From a bacterium (lineage in GTDB: Bacteria; Pseudomonadota; Gammaproteobacteria; Burkholderiales; Methylophilaceae): a stretch of DNA of 5,399 nt. Both the position numbers and the translations under genes were made by a program. This document shows positions 1-5,399 of this stretch, piece by piece. Under the pieces are notes generated by a model. It was not told the origin of the DNA. It searched no databases and was given only the letters and a program-made list of their open reading frames with translations. The stretch is from NCBI GenBank assembly GCA_027310505.1, contig DAIDAS010000001.1, positions 1 through 5,399 of the forward strand, in the 5' to 3' direction. How positions within the stretch are numbered: position 1 is the first letter of the stretch; the number at the start of each line of letters is the position of its first letter.

Positions 1-221
1 AGGTGAGTGAGATGGTGGTAGTCACCGCTACCCATCATCACCAGTCGGGGCTGTTGCGCCAGGGCGGGCGCAGTGGCTTCCTCCAGTTTGCGCAGGCTCT
101 TGAGGCGGCAACCGAAACGGATCTCCTCCTGCCAGCGGGTCAGGTCAATGCGCGTGCTGTCCGGTAACGGCAGCACGGACTGGTCGAAATCCAGGATCAG
201 CGTGCCTGCTGTTGGTGCCAT
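1..221 (-). CDS. Probable arginase/ureohydrolase-like protein, N-terminal part (cut by window edge)
   Basis: An open frame starts at an ATG whose first base is 221 and runs without a stop off the left edge, giving 73 complete codons. The protein begins MAPTAGTLILDFDQSVLPLP, followed by a Trp/Arg-rich stretch and then GSGDYHHLTH at about residues 64-73. From memory, an acidic LDFD start plus GSGD(F/Y)HHL resembles a divergent bacterial arginase-family group, where this segment would correspond to the GGDH metal-binding motif of true arginases and agmatinases. If so, it hydrolyses a C-N bond in a guanidino or amide compound, using a dinuclear metal centre in the cytoplasm. The rest of the metal ligands lie outside the window, so activity cannot be judged. 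The start lies inside the 3' end of the upstream acyltransferase gene, with a GAGG at 232-235, 10 bp ahead of the ATG. That the gene is real is well supported by the continuous frame and operon position; the family call is moderate. Confidence 0.6.
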   Translation of the reverse strand, partial: MAPTAGTLILDFDQSVLPLPDSTRIDLTRWQEEIRFGCRLKSLRKLEEATAPALAQQPRLVMMGSGDYHHLTH

Positions 222-1261
222 GATGCATCGGCCTCGAAAAAGCGTTTGAAAGGCTTGAGCAGGCTTCTGATAACGGGGTTGCGCACATGCACGGCGTGGC
301 GGGTCAGGGTGAACGAGGCACCGAGATTGCGCTTGATTTCCGGGTCGGTCCAACCTGCGACGTAATGGGTGAGGCCTTGTTCCAGCGCGTATTGCAGGTT
401 GTGGAACCAGCTCACCATATAGAGGTTGTAATCGCGGGCTTTGGGGTAGCTGAAGCCAACGTATTTATCGAGCAGCATGCCATTGTGGACGAAGCACAGG
501 TTGTAGCCGATCAACTCGTCGCCGGCATGGTAGGCAAACACGACGCCCTGCGTGGCGGCATCCTGCAACATGGCCCGGAAAAACGACGGCGTGAGCCGGT
601 CGAAATGGATTTCGCTCTGCGCGAACACTTCCAGGTACAGCGCGTAATAGCGTTGCAGCGTGGCTTCGTCGAAAAAGCGCGCATCGCCGGTCGTGATGGT
701 CTCGACGACGAGATCGTCGCGCGACTTCAGCTTGCGCCGCATGTCCTTGCGACGTGCCTTGGACATGCGGCCGAGAAATTCTTCGGTATCGGCAAAATCG
801 ATCGGGACATACGCCAGTGCCTGCCCTTCGACCAGCAGGAAACCGTGGCGGTCGCATGCCTGCATCAGTGCCTGACTGCGCGCATGCGCGGCCTCCCCGA
901 TCAGCGTGGCTTCGGTAGGGATGTCCTTGACGATGACAAAACTGTGATCCGGGAGCGCACGATCCAGCAAATCGCGCAGGAATGCGTCGGCATCGGCGTC
1001 TGGCAAAGGCGCGTATTCAGTACAAGTAGCACCGACAAAGCAGGTGTAAGGCTTGAGCCAGCGCCGCCAGATGCTCGATAGCGGCAGGGTTTCGAGCTTG
1101 CGGCGGTCTTCCGGTTCTACTGTCGTCAACAAATCGAAGGTGGCCGAAAAGGCCGGGATGCCGTGCGCCAGCGTCCAGGCGCGAAAATCCTCAGGCGGAT
1201 GTTGCAGGAAATGCCCGATCAGGCCGGGCGGCTCGATCAGATTGTGGTGCCGGACTTCCAT
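197..1261 (-). CDS. GNAT/FemAB-type (BioF2-like) acyltransferase
   Basis: A protein of 354 residues (355 if started at the adjacent GTG at 1264). The N-terminal half has no motif I can name. The C-terminal half, about residues 160-325, looks like the GNAT fold of the FemAB/BioF2-like group. It has a basic run (KARRKDMRRKLKSR, about 169-182), then a helix with YYALYLEVF, a central strand pair GVVFAYHAGDELIGYNLCF (about 240-258), a region YVGFSYPKARDYNLY, and a late KRNLGASF. Family members transfer acyl or aminoacyl groups from CoA or tRNA to an amine; the donor and acceptor here are unknown. No signal peptide or membrane segment is seen, so it is probably cytoplasmic. The ATG at 1261 shares its A with the TGA stop of the condensing enzyme, and no good Shine-Dalgarno precedes it, so expression probably depends on translational coupling. 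GTG at 1264 is the alternative start. The 3' end overlaps the next gene by 25 bp. Confidence 0.82.
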   Translation of the reverse strand: MEVRHHNLIEPPGLIGHFLQHPPEDFRAWTLAHGIPAFSATFDLLTTVEPEDRRKLETLPLSSIWRRWLKPYTCFVGATCTEYAPLPDADADAFLRDLLDRALPDHSFVIVKDIPTEATLIGEAAHARSQALMQACDRHGFLLVEGQALAYVPIDFADTEEFLGRMSKARRKDMRRKLKSRDDLVVETITTGDARFFDEATLQRYYALYLEVFAQSEIHFDRLTPSFFRAMLQDAATQGVVFAYHAGDELIGYNLCFVHNGMLLDKYVGFSYPKARDYNLYMVSWFHNLQYALEQGLTHYVAGWTDPEIKRNLGASFTLTRHAVHVRNPVIRSLLKPFKRFFEADASWHQQQAR

Positions 1262-2490
1262 CACGGCTTGCGTGCAATCAGCACTCCGCTGGTGCCGCCG
1301 AAGGCAAACGAGTTGGACATGACGGTCTTCACACTGACATTGTTACGGCCGACATTGGGGACATAATCCAAGTCGCATTCCGGGTCGGGCTGCACGAGAT
1401 GCGCGGTCGGCGGCAAGGCCTGTTTTTCCAGCGCCATCATGCAGGCGACGAATTCCACCGCACCGGCGGCCCCCATCAGGTGACCGTGCATGGACTTGGT
1501 GGAACTGACCGGAATATCCGATCCGCACACTTCCTTGATGGCGGTGGTTTCGGTGGTATCGTTGAGCTTGGTGCCGGTACCGTGGGCATTGATGTAATCG
1601 AGCTGATCCGGCGTAATACCTGCATCGGCCAACGCCCGGCGCATCGCGCGCGCCTGCCCCTCGACCGAGGGCTGCGTAATGTGGGCGGAATCGTTGCTGC
1701 TACCGTAGCCGATGATCTCGGCATAGATGTGGGCGCCACGGGCAACCGCACGCTCCATGTCTTCCAGCACAACCATGGCGGCACCCTCGCCCAATACCAG
1801 ACCACTACGGTCGGCTGAGAACGGCTTGCATGAGGCCGCCGGGTTTTCAGCATCTTCCGTAGCCAGGGTACGCAATGCTTCCCAGGCCTTGATGGTGCCG
1901 AAGGTCAGCAGCGCTTCGGCGCCCCCTGCCAGCATCACATCCGTATAGCCATGTCGAATCTGGCGTGTCGCTTCGCCGATAGCCACGGAAGAAGAAGAAC
2001 AGGCCGTGCAGAAAGTCAGGTCCGGGCCGGTCAGGCCCAGTTCCAGCGCCACTTGGGCACCAGCGGCATTGTTCATCGCCATCAACACGGTAAAAGGTTT
2101 CAAACGGCTGGCATTGTCGCGATAAAGGCGGACATAGCCTTCCTCGATGGAAGCCGCGCCGCCCATGCCTGTGCCGAGATAAACACCGATACGTTCGCGA
2201 TCCTCGTTTTCAAGGTCGAGACCGGCATCGGCAACCGCCTGTTGACTGGCGACCACGGCAAACTGCGTCACGCGGTCCATGGTCGCGGCCTTGTTCTTGA
2301 CGAAATGCGCGAGCGGGTCGAAATCCGGTATCCACGCTGCAATTTTCGCATCCAGCGCATCGACGAAATCGCTCTCCATCCGCTTGATGCCGGATTTGCC
2401 GGCCATCAGGTTGGCAAAGAAAGTTTCGCGATCGTTGCCGACCGGCGACAGAATGCCGATGCCAGTGACGGCGACGCGCCTGATCGTCAT
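1261..2490 (-). CDS. Beta-ketoacyl-ACP synthase II-like condensing enzyme (FabF family)
   Basis: A full-length (409 aa) thiolase-fold ketosynthase, close to the roughly 413 aa of E. coli FabF. It catalyses decarboxylative Claisen condensation of an acyl group with malonyl-ACP. The start VAVTGIGILSPVGN is typical. The active-site cysteine is C164 in TACSSSS, and the two catalytic histidines are H303 in NAHGTGT and H337 in STKSMHGHLMGAAG, with K332 conserved. The C-terminal gate loop reads NSFAFGGTSG (about 393-402), where FabF usually has GFGGTN. All catalytic residues are present, so this is an active synthase rather than a chain-length factor. It follows the acyl carrier gene directly: the ATG overlaps the ACP stop as TAATG, with an AGGG at 2497-2500 six bases upstream. 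The pairing with a private ACP, without fabD/fabG neighbours, argues for a specialised pathway rather than the housekeeping fabF. The family is certain; the acyl substrate is unknown. Confidence 0.95.
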   Translation of the reverse strand: MTIRRVAVTGIGILSPVGNDRETFFANLMAGKSGIKRMESDFVDALDAKIAAWIPDFDPLAHFVKNKAATMDRVTQFAVVASQQAVADAGLDLENEDRERIGVYLGTGMGGAASIEEGYVRLYRDNASRLKPFTVLMAMNNAAGAQVALELGLTGPDLTFCTACSSSSVAIGEATRQIRHGYTDVMLAGGAEALLTFGTIKAWEALRTLATEDAENPAASCKPFSADRSGLVLGEGAAMVVLEDMERAVARGAHIYAEIIGYGSSNDSAHITQPSVEGQARAMRRALADAGITPDQLDYINAHGTGTKLNDTTETTAIKEVCGSDIPVSSTKSMHGHLMGAAGAVEFVACMMALEKQALPPTAHLVQPDPECDLDYVPNVGRNNVSVKTVMSNSFAFGGTSGVLIARKP

Positions 2491-2729
2491 TATTTGCCCT
2501 GCTCGGTACGCAGGCGATCAATCAAGACCACCACATCCTGTACCGTCTTGATGGAGACTTCTTCGTTGGGGACCTTGATGCCGAATTTCTCTTCGGCTTC
2601 GAAAATGATGTCGAAAGTGTCGAGCGAATCGATCTCCAGGGATTCAAAGGTGGAATCCGGAGTGATTTCGTCAGCCGTTTTCTCGAATTTGTTGGCGATA
2701 ATGTCGCGCAGGGTTTCAAAAGTATCCAA
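2490..2729 (-). CDS. Acyl carrier protein
   Basis: A small acidic protein of 79 aa, the usual ACP length. It carries the phosphopantetheine attachment motif EIDSLD, with the modified serine at residue 35 (DSL, 34-36), followed by the typical helix II/III sequence FDIIFEAEEKFGIKVP. After 4'-phosphopantetheinylation it carries the growing or activated acyl chain as a thioester in the cytoplasm. The start is a TTG (2727-2729): no in-frame ATG exists before the conserved region, and a strong AGGAGAG lies just upstream. It is 9 bp downstream of the alpha/beta hydrolase and overlaps the condensing enzyme by one base, so it is the probable dedicated partner of that enzyme. It is divergent from housekeeping AcpP, which typically has GADSLD rather than EIDSLD at this site. 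A role carrying an aminoacyl or other unusual group is possible but not shown. Confidence 0.93.
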   Translation of the reverse strand: MDTFETLRDIIANKFEKTADEITPDSTFESLEIDSLDTFDIIFEAEEKFGIKVPNEEVSIKTVQDVVVLIDRLRTEQGK

Positions 2730-2733
2730 AATT

Positions 2734-2740
2734 CTCTCCT
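2734..2740 (-). promoter_or_regulatory. Strong ribosome binding site deciding the TTG start of the ACP gene
   Basis: The minus strand reads AGGAGAG, a near-perfect match to the anti-Shine-Dalgarno sequence, ending four bases before the TTG at 2729. Its first bases overlap the TAG stop codon of the upstream hydrolase (2739-2741). It is the strongest such site seen in the window, consistent with an ACP being needed in higher amounts than its neighbours. Confidence 0.8.
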
Positions 2741-3596
2741 ATGCAAGGGCAGTCTGGGGGGCGGCACACTTCTTGAAGAATTCTGCCATGCGATGGGCCA
2801 CATCATCCCGGCGCTTGTCCAGCGTCAGTACGTGGTAGGTATCATCCACGAAAAATGTTTCAACTTTGGTTGCGGCGATCCTGTTGGCGACGAAATGCGC
2901 ATTTTTCAGGCTGGCGGTATCGTCTTCGGTGGAATGTACGATCAATGTCGGAGATTTTACATTGGGCAAAGCGCGCGTAGCGACTTTAATCAGACGCGTG
3001 CTTTCGTGGATGGTCACCGCCGAAGTACGGAAAATCCCGACTTTTTCAGCCGCCTGGGCGTCACGGTTTTCGAGTACGGCATGCACCATGGCACGCGTCC
3101 GCTCGCACTTGATGCCATACGGCGGCGTTTCGTCCCAGTGCATGAAATAGCGCAACGGGCTGTGCAAAACCAGCGGCAACAGCAACTTACGCTTGACCTT
3201 GGGCATGTTCCAGCCATCGTAGAAGAAGGTGGAGGACAACAATCCAATGCCGTCTACCCGCTCGCCCTTTTCTGCCGCCAGCTTGATGGAAATCAGCGCA
3301 CCCATCGAAAGGCCCGCAACAAACACGCGGGAGTGCTCTGTTTTCAGGGCTTCAAATGCCTGCTCGATGGAGCCGTACCAGTCTTCCCACTTCGACTTGC
3401 GCAGATCGCTGGCCGTGCGGCAATGTCCGGCCAGCGCCGGGCACATAACGCTGAACCCCTGCTTGGCCAGGCGCTTGGCAACCGGGCGCATTTCTGCCGG
3501 CGTACCGGTCAAACCGTGCACCAGCAGCACGACATCTTCGCCGTGCTTGTCGTAAAAGCCCGTCGGGCCGAGGCAATCTTGAATAGTCTTAGTCAT
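2739..3596 (-). CDS. Alpha/beta hydrolase, Est30-like carboxylesterase/thioesterase candidate
   Basis: A protein of 285 aa with the alpha/beta hydrolase fold. The oxyanion-hole motif HGLTGTPAEM is at about 27-36, and the nucleophile elbow is GLSMG at 95-99 with S97. The acid is probably D225 or D226 in HSTEDD, and the catalytic histidine is H255 in DDTYHVLTLD. The HGxTGTPxxM start and the spacing resemble the Est30-type carboxylesterases, usually about 245 aa, so this one is somewhat longer, with extra sequence around residues 125-200 that may form a lid. The usual GHG after the second strand reads GHC here (57-59). No signal peptide is seen. Lying directly before an ACP and a condensing enzyme, it could act as a thioesterase that releases or edits the acyl chain; this is inference, and simple esters are equally possible substrates. 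The ATG at 3596 has no clear Shine-Dalgarno. A hairpin sits in the leader. Confidence 0.9.
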   Translation of the reverse strand: MTKTIQDCLGPTGFYDKHGEDVVLLVHGLTGTPAEMRPVAKRLAKQGFSVMCPALAGHCRTASDLRKSKWEDWYGSIEQAFEALKTEHSRVFVAGLSMGALISIKLAAEKGERVDGIGLLSSTFFYDGWNMPKVKRKLLLPLVLHSPLRYFMHWDETPPYGIKCERTRAMVHAVLENRDAQAAEKVGIFRTSAVTIHESTRLIKVATRALPNVKSPTLIVHSTEDDTASLKNAHFVANRIAATKVETFFVDDTYHVLTLDKRRDDVAHRMAEFFKKCAAPQTALA

Positions 3597-3620
3597 TTCA
3601 TGGATATTTTATTGCAATTG

Positions 3621-3649
3621 GCGACCGGGACGAAACCCATCCCGGTCGC
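3621..3649 (-). terminator. Intercistronic hairpin, terminator-like but lacking a U tract
   Basis: A perfect 10-bp inverted repeat: GCGACCGGGA at 3621-3630 and its complement TCCCGGTCGC at 3640-3649. On the minus-strand transcript the stem can extend by a U-G and a G-C pair, leaving a five-base loop. It begins 8 bases after the aminotransferase stop and ends 24 bases before the hydrolase ATG. The bases that follow (CAATTGCAATAAAATA) are AT-rich but not a run of U, so it is a poor intrinsic terminator. It may partially terminate, or protect the 3' end of the upstream message after processing. Confidence 0.55.
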
Positions 3650-3657
3650 ATGGGGCA

Positions 3658-5031
3658 TTACTCCGCGCCGCAGCGGCGCAGCAGCATTTCGAACAGATGG
3701 ATGCCGAGATCGATTTCCTCTTCGGAAATCATCAGCGACGGCGCCAGCGTGATCACGTTCTTCTCGTAGCCGCCGATGTCCAGCACCAGGCCGTACTTCT
3801 TGTCGCCGACCAGCAGGTCACCCTTCAGGCCTTCGTTGAACATGCGGTCTGCCAGAGCGCGGCTGGCGGTAAAGCCATCCTTCTCGCACAGTTCGATACG
3901 CAGCGCCAGGCCGAGGCCGCTGACATCGCCCACCACCTTCCAGCGCGACTTCAGTTCGTGCAGCCGCTTGAGGAAGTAGGCGCCGCGAGCACGCACGTGC
4001 GGCTCGAAATCTTCTTCCTGCGTCATCTTCAGCACTTCCAGCGCCACGGACGTACCGAGCGGGTTGGAGGCAAAGGTGGAGTGCGTGGAGCCCGGTGGGA
4101 ATTTCTCCGGGGAAATCAGCTCTTCGCGCGCCCAGATGCCGGACAGCGGGTTGAGGCCATTGGTGATCGCCTTGCCGAACACGAAGATGTCCGGAACGAT
4201 GCCGAAGTTTTCCCAGGACCACAGCTTGCCGGTACGGTAGACGCCCATCTGGATTTCGTCTGCGACCAGCAGCACATTACGCTTCTTCAAGCTTTCCTGC
4301 AGCTTGGCCATGTAGCCTTCCGGCGGGATGATGTAGCCGCCGGTGCCCTGCATCGGCTCGATGTAGAACGCGCCAAATTCGCACTGCTTGGATTTTTCAT
4401 CCCAGAACGACTGGTATTCGGTATCGAACAGCTTTTCGAATTCCTTGTGGCAATAGGTATCGCAGGTTTCCACCTTCATGTCGTACGGGCAGCGGAAGCA
4501 GTACGGATACGGCACGAAGTGCGCGCGGTCGGCAAAGTTGCCGAAACGGCGACGGTAACGGTAGCTGGAGGTGATGGCCGAAGCGCCCAGCGTACGGCCG
4601 TGGTAGCCGCCCATGAAGGCGAACTGGTGGGTCTTGCCGGTATGGTTGCGCACCACCTTCAGAGAATCCTCAACGGCCTGTGCGCCGCCGACGTTGAAGT
4701 GCACGCGGCCTTTCACGCCGTACTTGTCTTCCATGTACTTGCAGATGATCTCGGCCAGCTCGACCTTTTCCTTGTGCAGGTACTGGCTGGCCAGTTGCGG
4801 CAGCGTGTCGATCTGCTTCTTCAGGGTGTCGGCAATGCGCTTGTTCTTGTAACCGAAATTGACGGCGGAATACCACATCTGCCAATCCAGATACGGCGTG
4901 CCGTGCTCGTCGAACAGAAAGCTGCCGTCACACCCTTCGAACACCTTGGGGGGATCCGCATAGTTCACGGTATCGCCGTGCGAGCAATACTTGTCGTTCT
5001 TGTCGAGAATTTCGATGATTTTCTGATCCAT
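3658..5031 (-). CDS. Class III PLP-dependent aminotransferase (acetylornithine/4-aminobutyrate type)
   Basis: A protein of 457 aa from the ATG at 5031 (459 aa if a TTG at 5037 is used; residue numbers here count from that TTG). It is a fold-type I aminotransferase of the ornithine/GABA/diaminobutyrate group, which moves an amino group, usually an omega-amine, to a keto acid. Visible motifs in order: GGAQAVEDSLK (117-127) for phosphate binding, GGYHGRT (143-149) for stacking on the ring, IEPMQGTGGY (226-235), VADEIQMGVYRTG with D260 contacting the pyridine nitrogen, the Schiff-base lysine K289 in FGKAITNG, and STHSTFASNP (317-326). All key residues are intact and the length is normal. Four cysteines, C180, C183, C192 and C196, follow YPY. 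The gene lies 32 bp after the phosphatase gene and 61 bp before the hydrolase. Substrate cannot be predicted; an aldehyde or ketone made in this pathway, or a polyamine, is plausible. Confidence 0.93.
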   Translation of the reverse strand: MDQKIIEILDKNDKYCSHGDTVNYADPPKVFEGCDGSFLFDEHGTPYLDWQMWYSAVNFGYKNKRIADTLKKQIDTLPQLASQYLHKEKVELAEIICKYMEDKYGVKGRVHFNVGGAQAVEDSLKVVRNHTGKTHQFAFMGGYHGRTLGASAITSSYRYRRRFGNFADRAHFVPYPYCFRCPYDMKVETCDTYCHKEFEKLFDTEYQSFWDEKSKQCEFGAFYIEPMQGTGGYIIPPEGYMAKLQESLKKRNVLLVADEIQMGVYRTGKLWSWENFGIVPDIFVFGKAITNGLNPLSGIWAREELISPEKFPPGSTHSTFASNPLGTSVALEVLKMTQEEDFEPHVRARGAYFLKRLHELKSRWKVVGDVSGLGLALRIELCEKDGFTASRALADRMFNEGLKGDLLVGDKKYGLVLDIGGYEKNVITLAPSLMISEEEIDLGIHLFEMLLRRCGAE

Positions 5032-5040
5032 GTTCAAACG

Positions 5041-5045
5041 CTCTC
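5041..5045 (-). promoter_or_regulatory. Ribosome binding site of the aminotransferase gene
   Basis: The minus strand reads GAGAG, nine bases before the ATG at 5031 but only three before the in-frame TTG at 5037. The spacing favours the ATG as the true start. Confidence 0.5.
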
Positions 5046-5063
5046 AATAACAGATTTTAAGGA

Positions 5064-5399
5064 TTAGGCAGACAACCCGACGCTACGCTGCGGAGCCTCA
5101 TGCGGCCAGGACTTGACCTTGGCCAGTACGTCGGCAAAAGTCTGGAACTTGAAATGCGGGATATCGTTCTTTTCGCAGTATTTGATCAGCGAGCCCTTGG
5201 CGAACACGACATCCGCCTCTTTGGCGAGACAGGCGTCAGACTTGCCATCGCCGACCAGCACCACGCGCTTGTCACCACCGGAAAGGTTGCGCGCCACAGC
5301 GCATTTGCATACGCCATTACCGGCATTACAGGCCACATTCTTGTGCGGCCACGAAATATCAATGCCGTCCGGCACGAAATGCAGTTTGTTGGCATACAC
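5064..5399 (-). CDS. MtnX/PHOSPHO-like HAD-IB phosphatase, C-terminal half (cut by window edge)
   Basis: The last 111 codons of a gene whose start lies beyond the right edge; the GTG at the very edge is an internal valine, not a start. The fragment contains HAD motif III/IV, VVLVGDGKSDACLAKEAD, with D51 and D55 of the fragment as Mg2+ ligands. It then has the family's usual VVFAKGSLIKYCEKNDIPHF and FQTFADV. A cysteine-bearing segment CNAGNGVCKC (24-33) matches the position of the C..CxxCK-type loop found in MtnX and PHOSPHO1/2 phosphatases. These enzymes remove phosphate from small metabolites such as methylthiopentenyl phosphate or phosphoethanolamine. The nucleophile motif DxDxT is outside the window, so activity cannot be confirmed. 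Full length in this family is about 220 aa, so roughly half is present. It precedes the aminotransferase by 32 bp, in the same direction and with no terminator between, so it is probably co-transcribed and may supply or process a phosphorylated amine or alcohol for the pathway. Confidence 0.85.
   Translation of the reverse strand: MYANKLHFVPDGIDISWPHKNVACNAGNGVCKCAVARNLSGGDKRVVLVGDGKSDACLAKEADVVFAKGSLIKYCEKNDIPHFKFQTFADVLAKVKSWPHEAPQRSVGLSA

Noticed and set aside
287..1081. A 264-codon plus-strand open frame opposite the acyltransferase
   Set aside because: Antisense shadow; no domain seen, and the minus-strand gene fits the operon with coupled ends.
1951..2838. A 295-codon plus-strand open frame spanning the start of the synthase, the ACP and the end of the hydrolase
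   Set aside because: It runs antisense across three well-supported genes and has no recognisable protein family.
2793..3752. A 319-codon plus-strand open frame opposite the hydrolase
   Set aside because: No motif or sensible start signal; it crosses a gene boundary and the hairpin, and the minus-strand hydrolase is fully supported.
5029..5037. TTG at 5037 as start of the aminotransferase
   Set aside because: The GAGAG ribosome binding site is only three bases from the TTG but nine from the ATG at 5031, so the ATG is preferred; the difference is two residues.
5032..5063. Possible promoter or terminator between phosphatase and aminotransferase
   Set aside because: The 32-bp gap has no stem-loop and no convincing -35/-10 pair; only a weak ribosome binding site can be supported.
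3697..5067. A 456-codon open frame on the plus strand opposite the aminotransferase
   Set aside because: It is a mirror of the GC-biased third positions of the aminotransferase gene; its translation has no recognisable motif and low-complexity His/Gln/Val content, while the minus strand has every catalytic motif.

Overview
The window is a tightly packed, single-direction gene cluster. All seven genes lie on the minus strand, so the transcription order runs from high to low coordinates. GC content is moderate to high, gaps are short and GC-rich third positions are common. Together with the protein types this suggests a proteobacterium, most likely a betaproteobacterium. That assignment is an impression from gene content and style, not a proven one.

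Layout in transcription order: (1) the C-terminal half of a MtnX/PHOSPHO-like HAD phosphatase, cut by the window edge (5399 to 5064). (2) A class III PLP-dependent aminotransferase (5031 to 3658). (3) A 61-bp gap holding a perfect 10-bp hairpin. (4) An Est30-like alpha/beta hydrolase (3596 to 2739). (5) A stand-alone acyl carrier protein with a TTG start (2729 to 2490). (6) A FabF-like beta-ketoacyl-ACP synthase (2490 to 1261). (7) A GNAT/FemAB-type acyltransferase (1261 to 197). (8) The N-terminal part of a probable arginase-like (ureohydrolase-like) protein, cut by the other window edge (221 to 1). From the hydrolase onward the genes are 9 bp apart or overlap (TAATG, TGATG, and a 25-bp overlap), which indicates one polycistronic, translationally coupled unit.

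How the genes may work together (inference): the ACP and condensing enzyme can build or extend an acyl chain. The alpha/beta hydrolase could release or proofread it. The aminotransferase supplies or consumes an amine. The GNAT-like enzyme could transfer an acyl or aminoacyl group. The phosphatase and the arginase-like protein would act on a phosphorylated and a guanidino/amide-type intermediate respectively. No malonyl transferase, ketoreductase or dehydratase is present, so the pathway would borrow these from primary fatty acid synthesis or they lie outside the window. This combination reads as a specialised biosynthetic operon for a nitrogen-containing lipid or acylated amine. I do not recognise it as a characterised pathway.

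No tRNA, rRNA, CRISPR array, insertion sequence or phage gene was seen. No stretch longer than about 60 bp lacks a gene.
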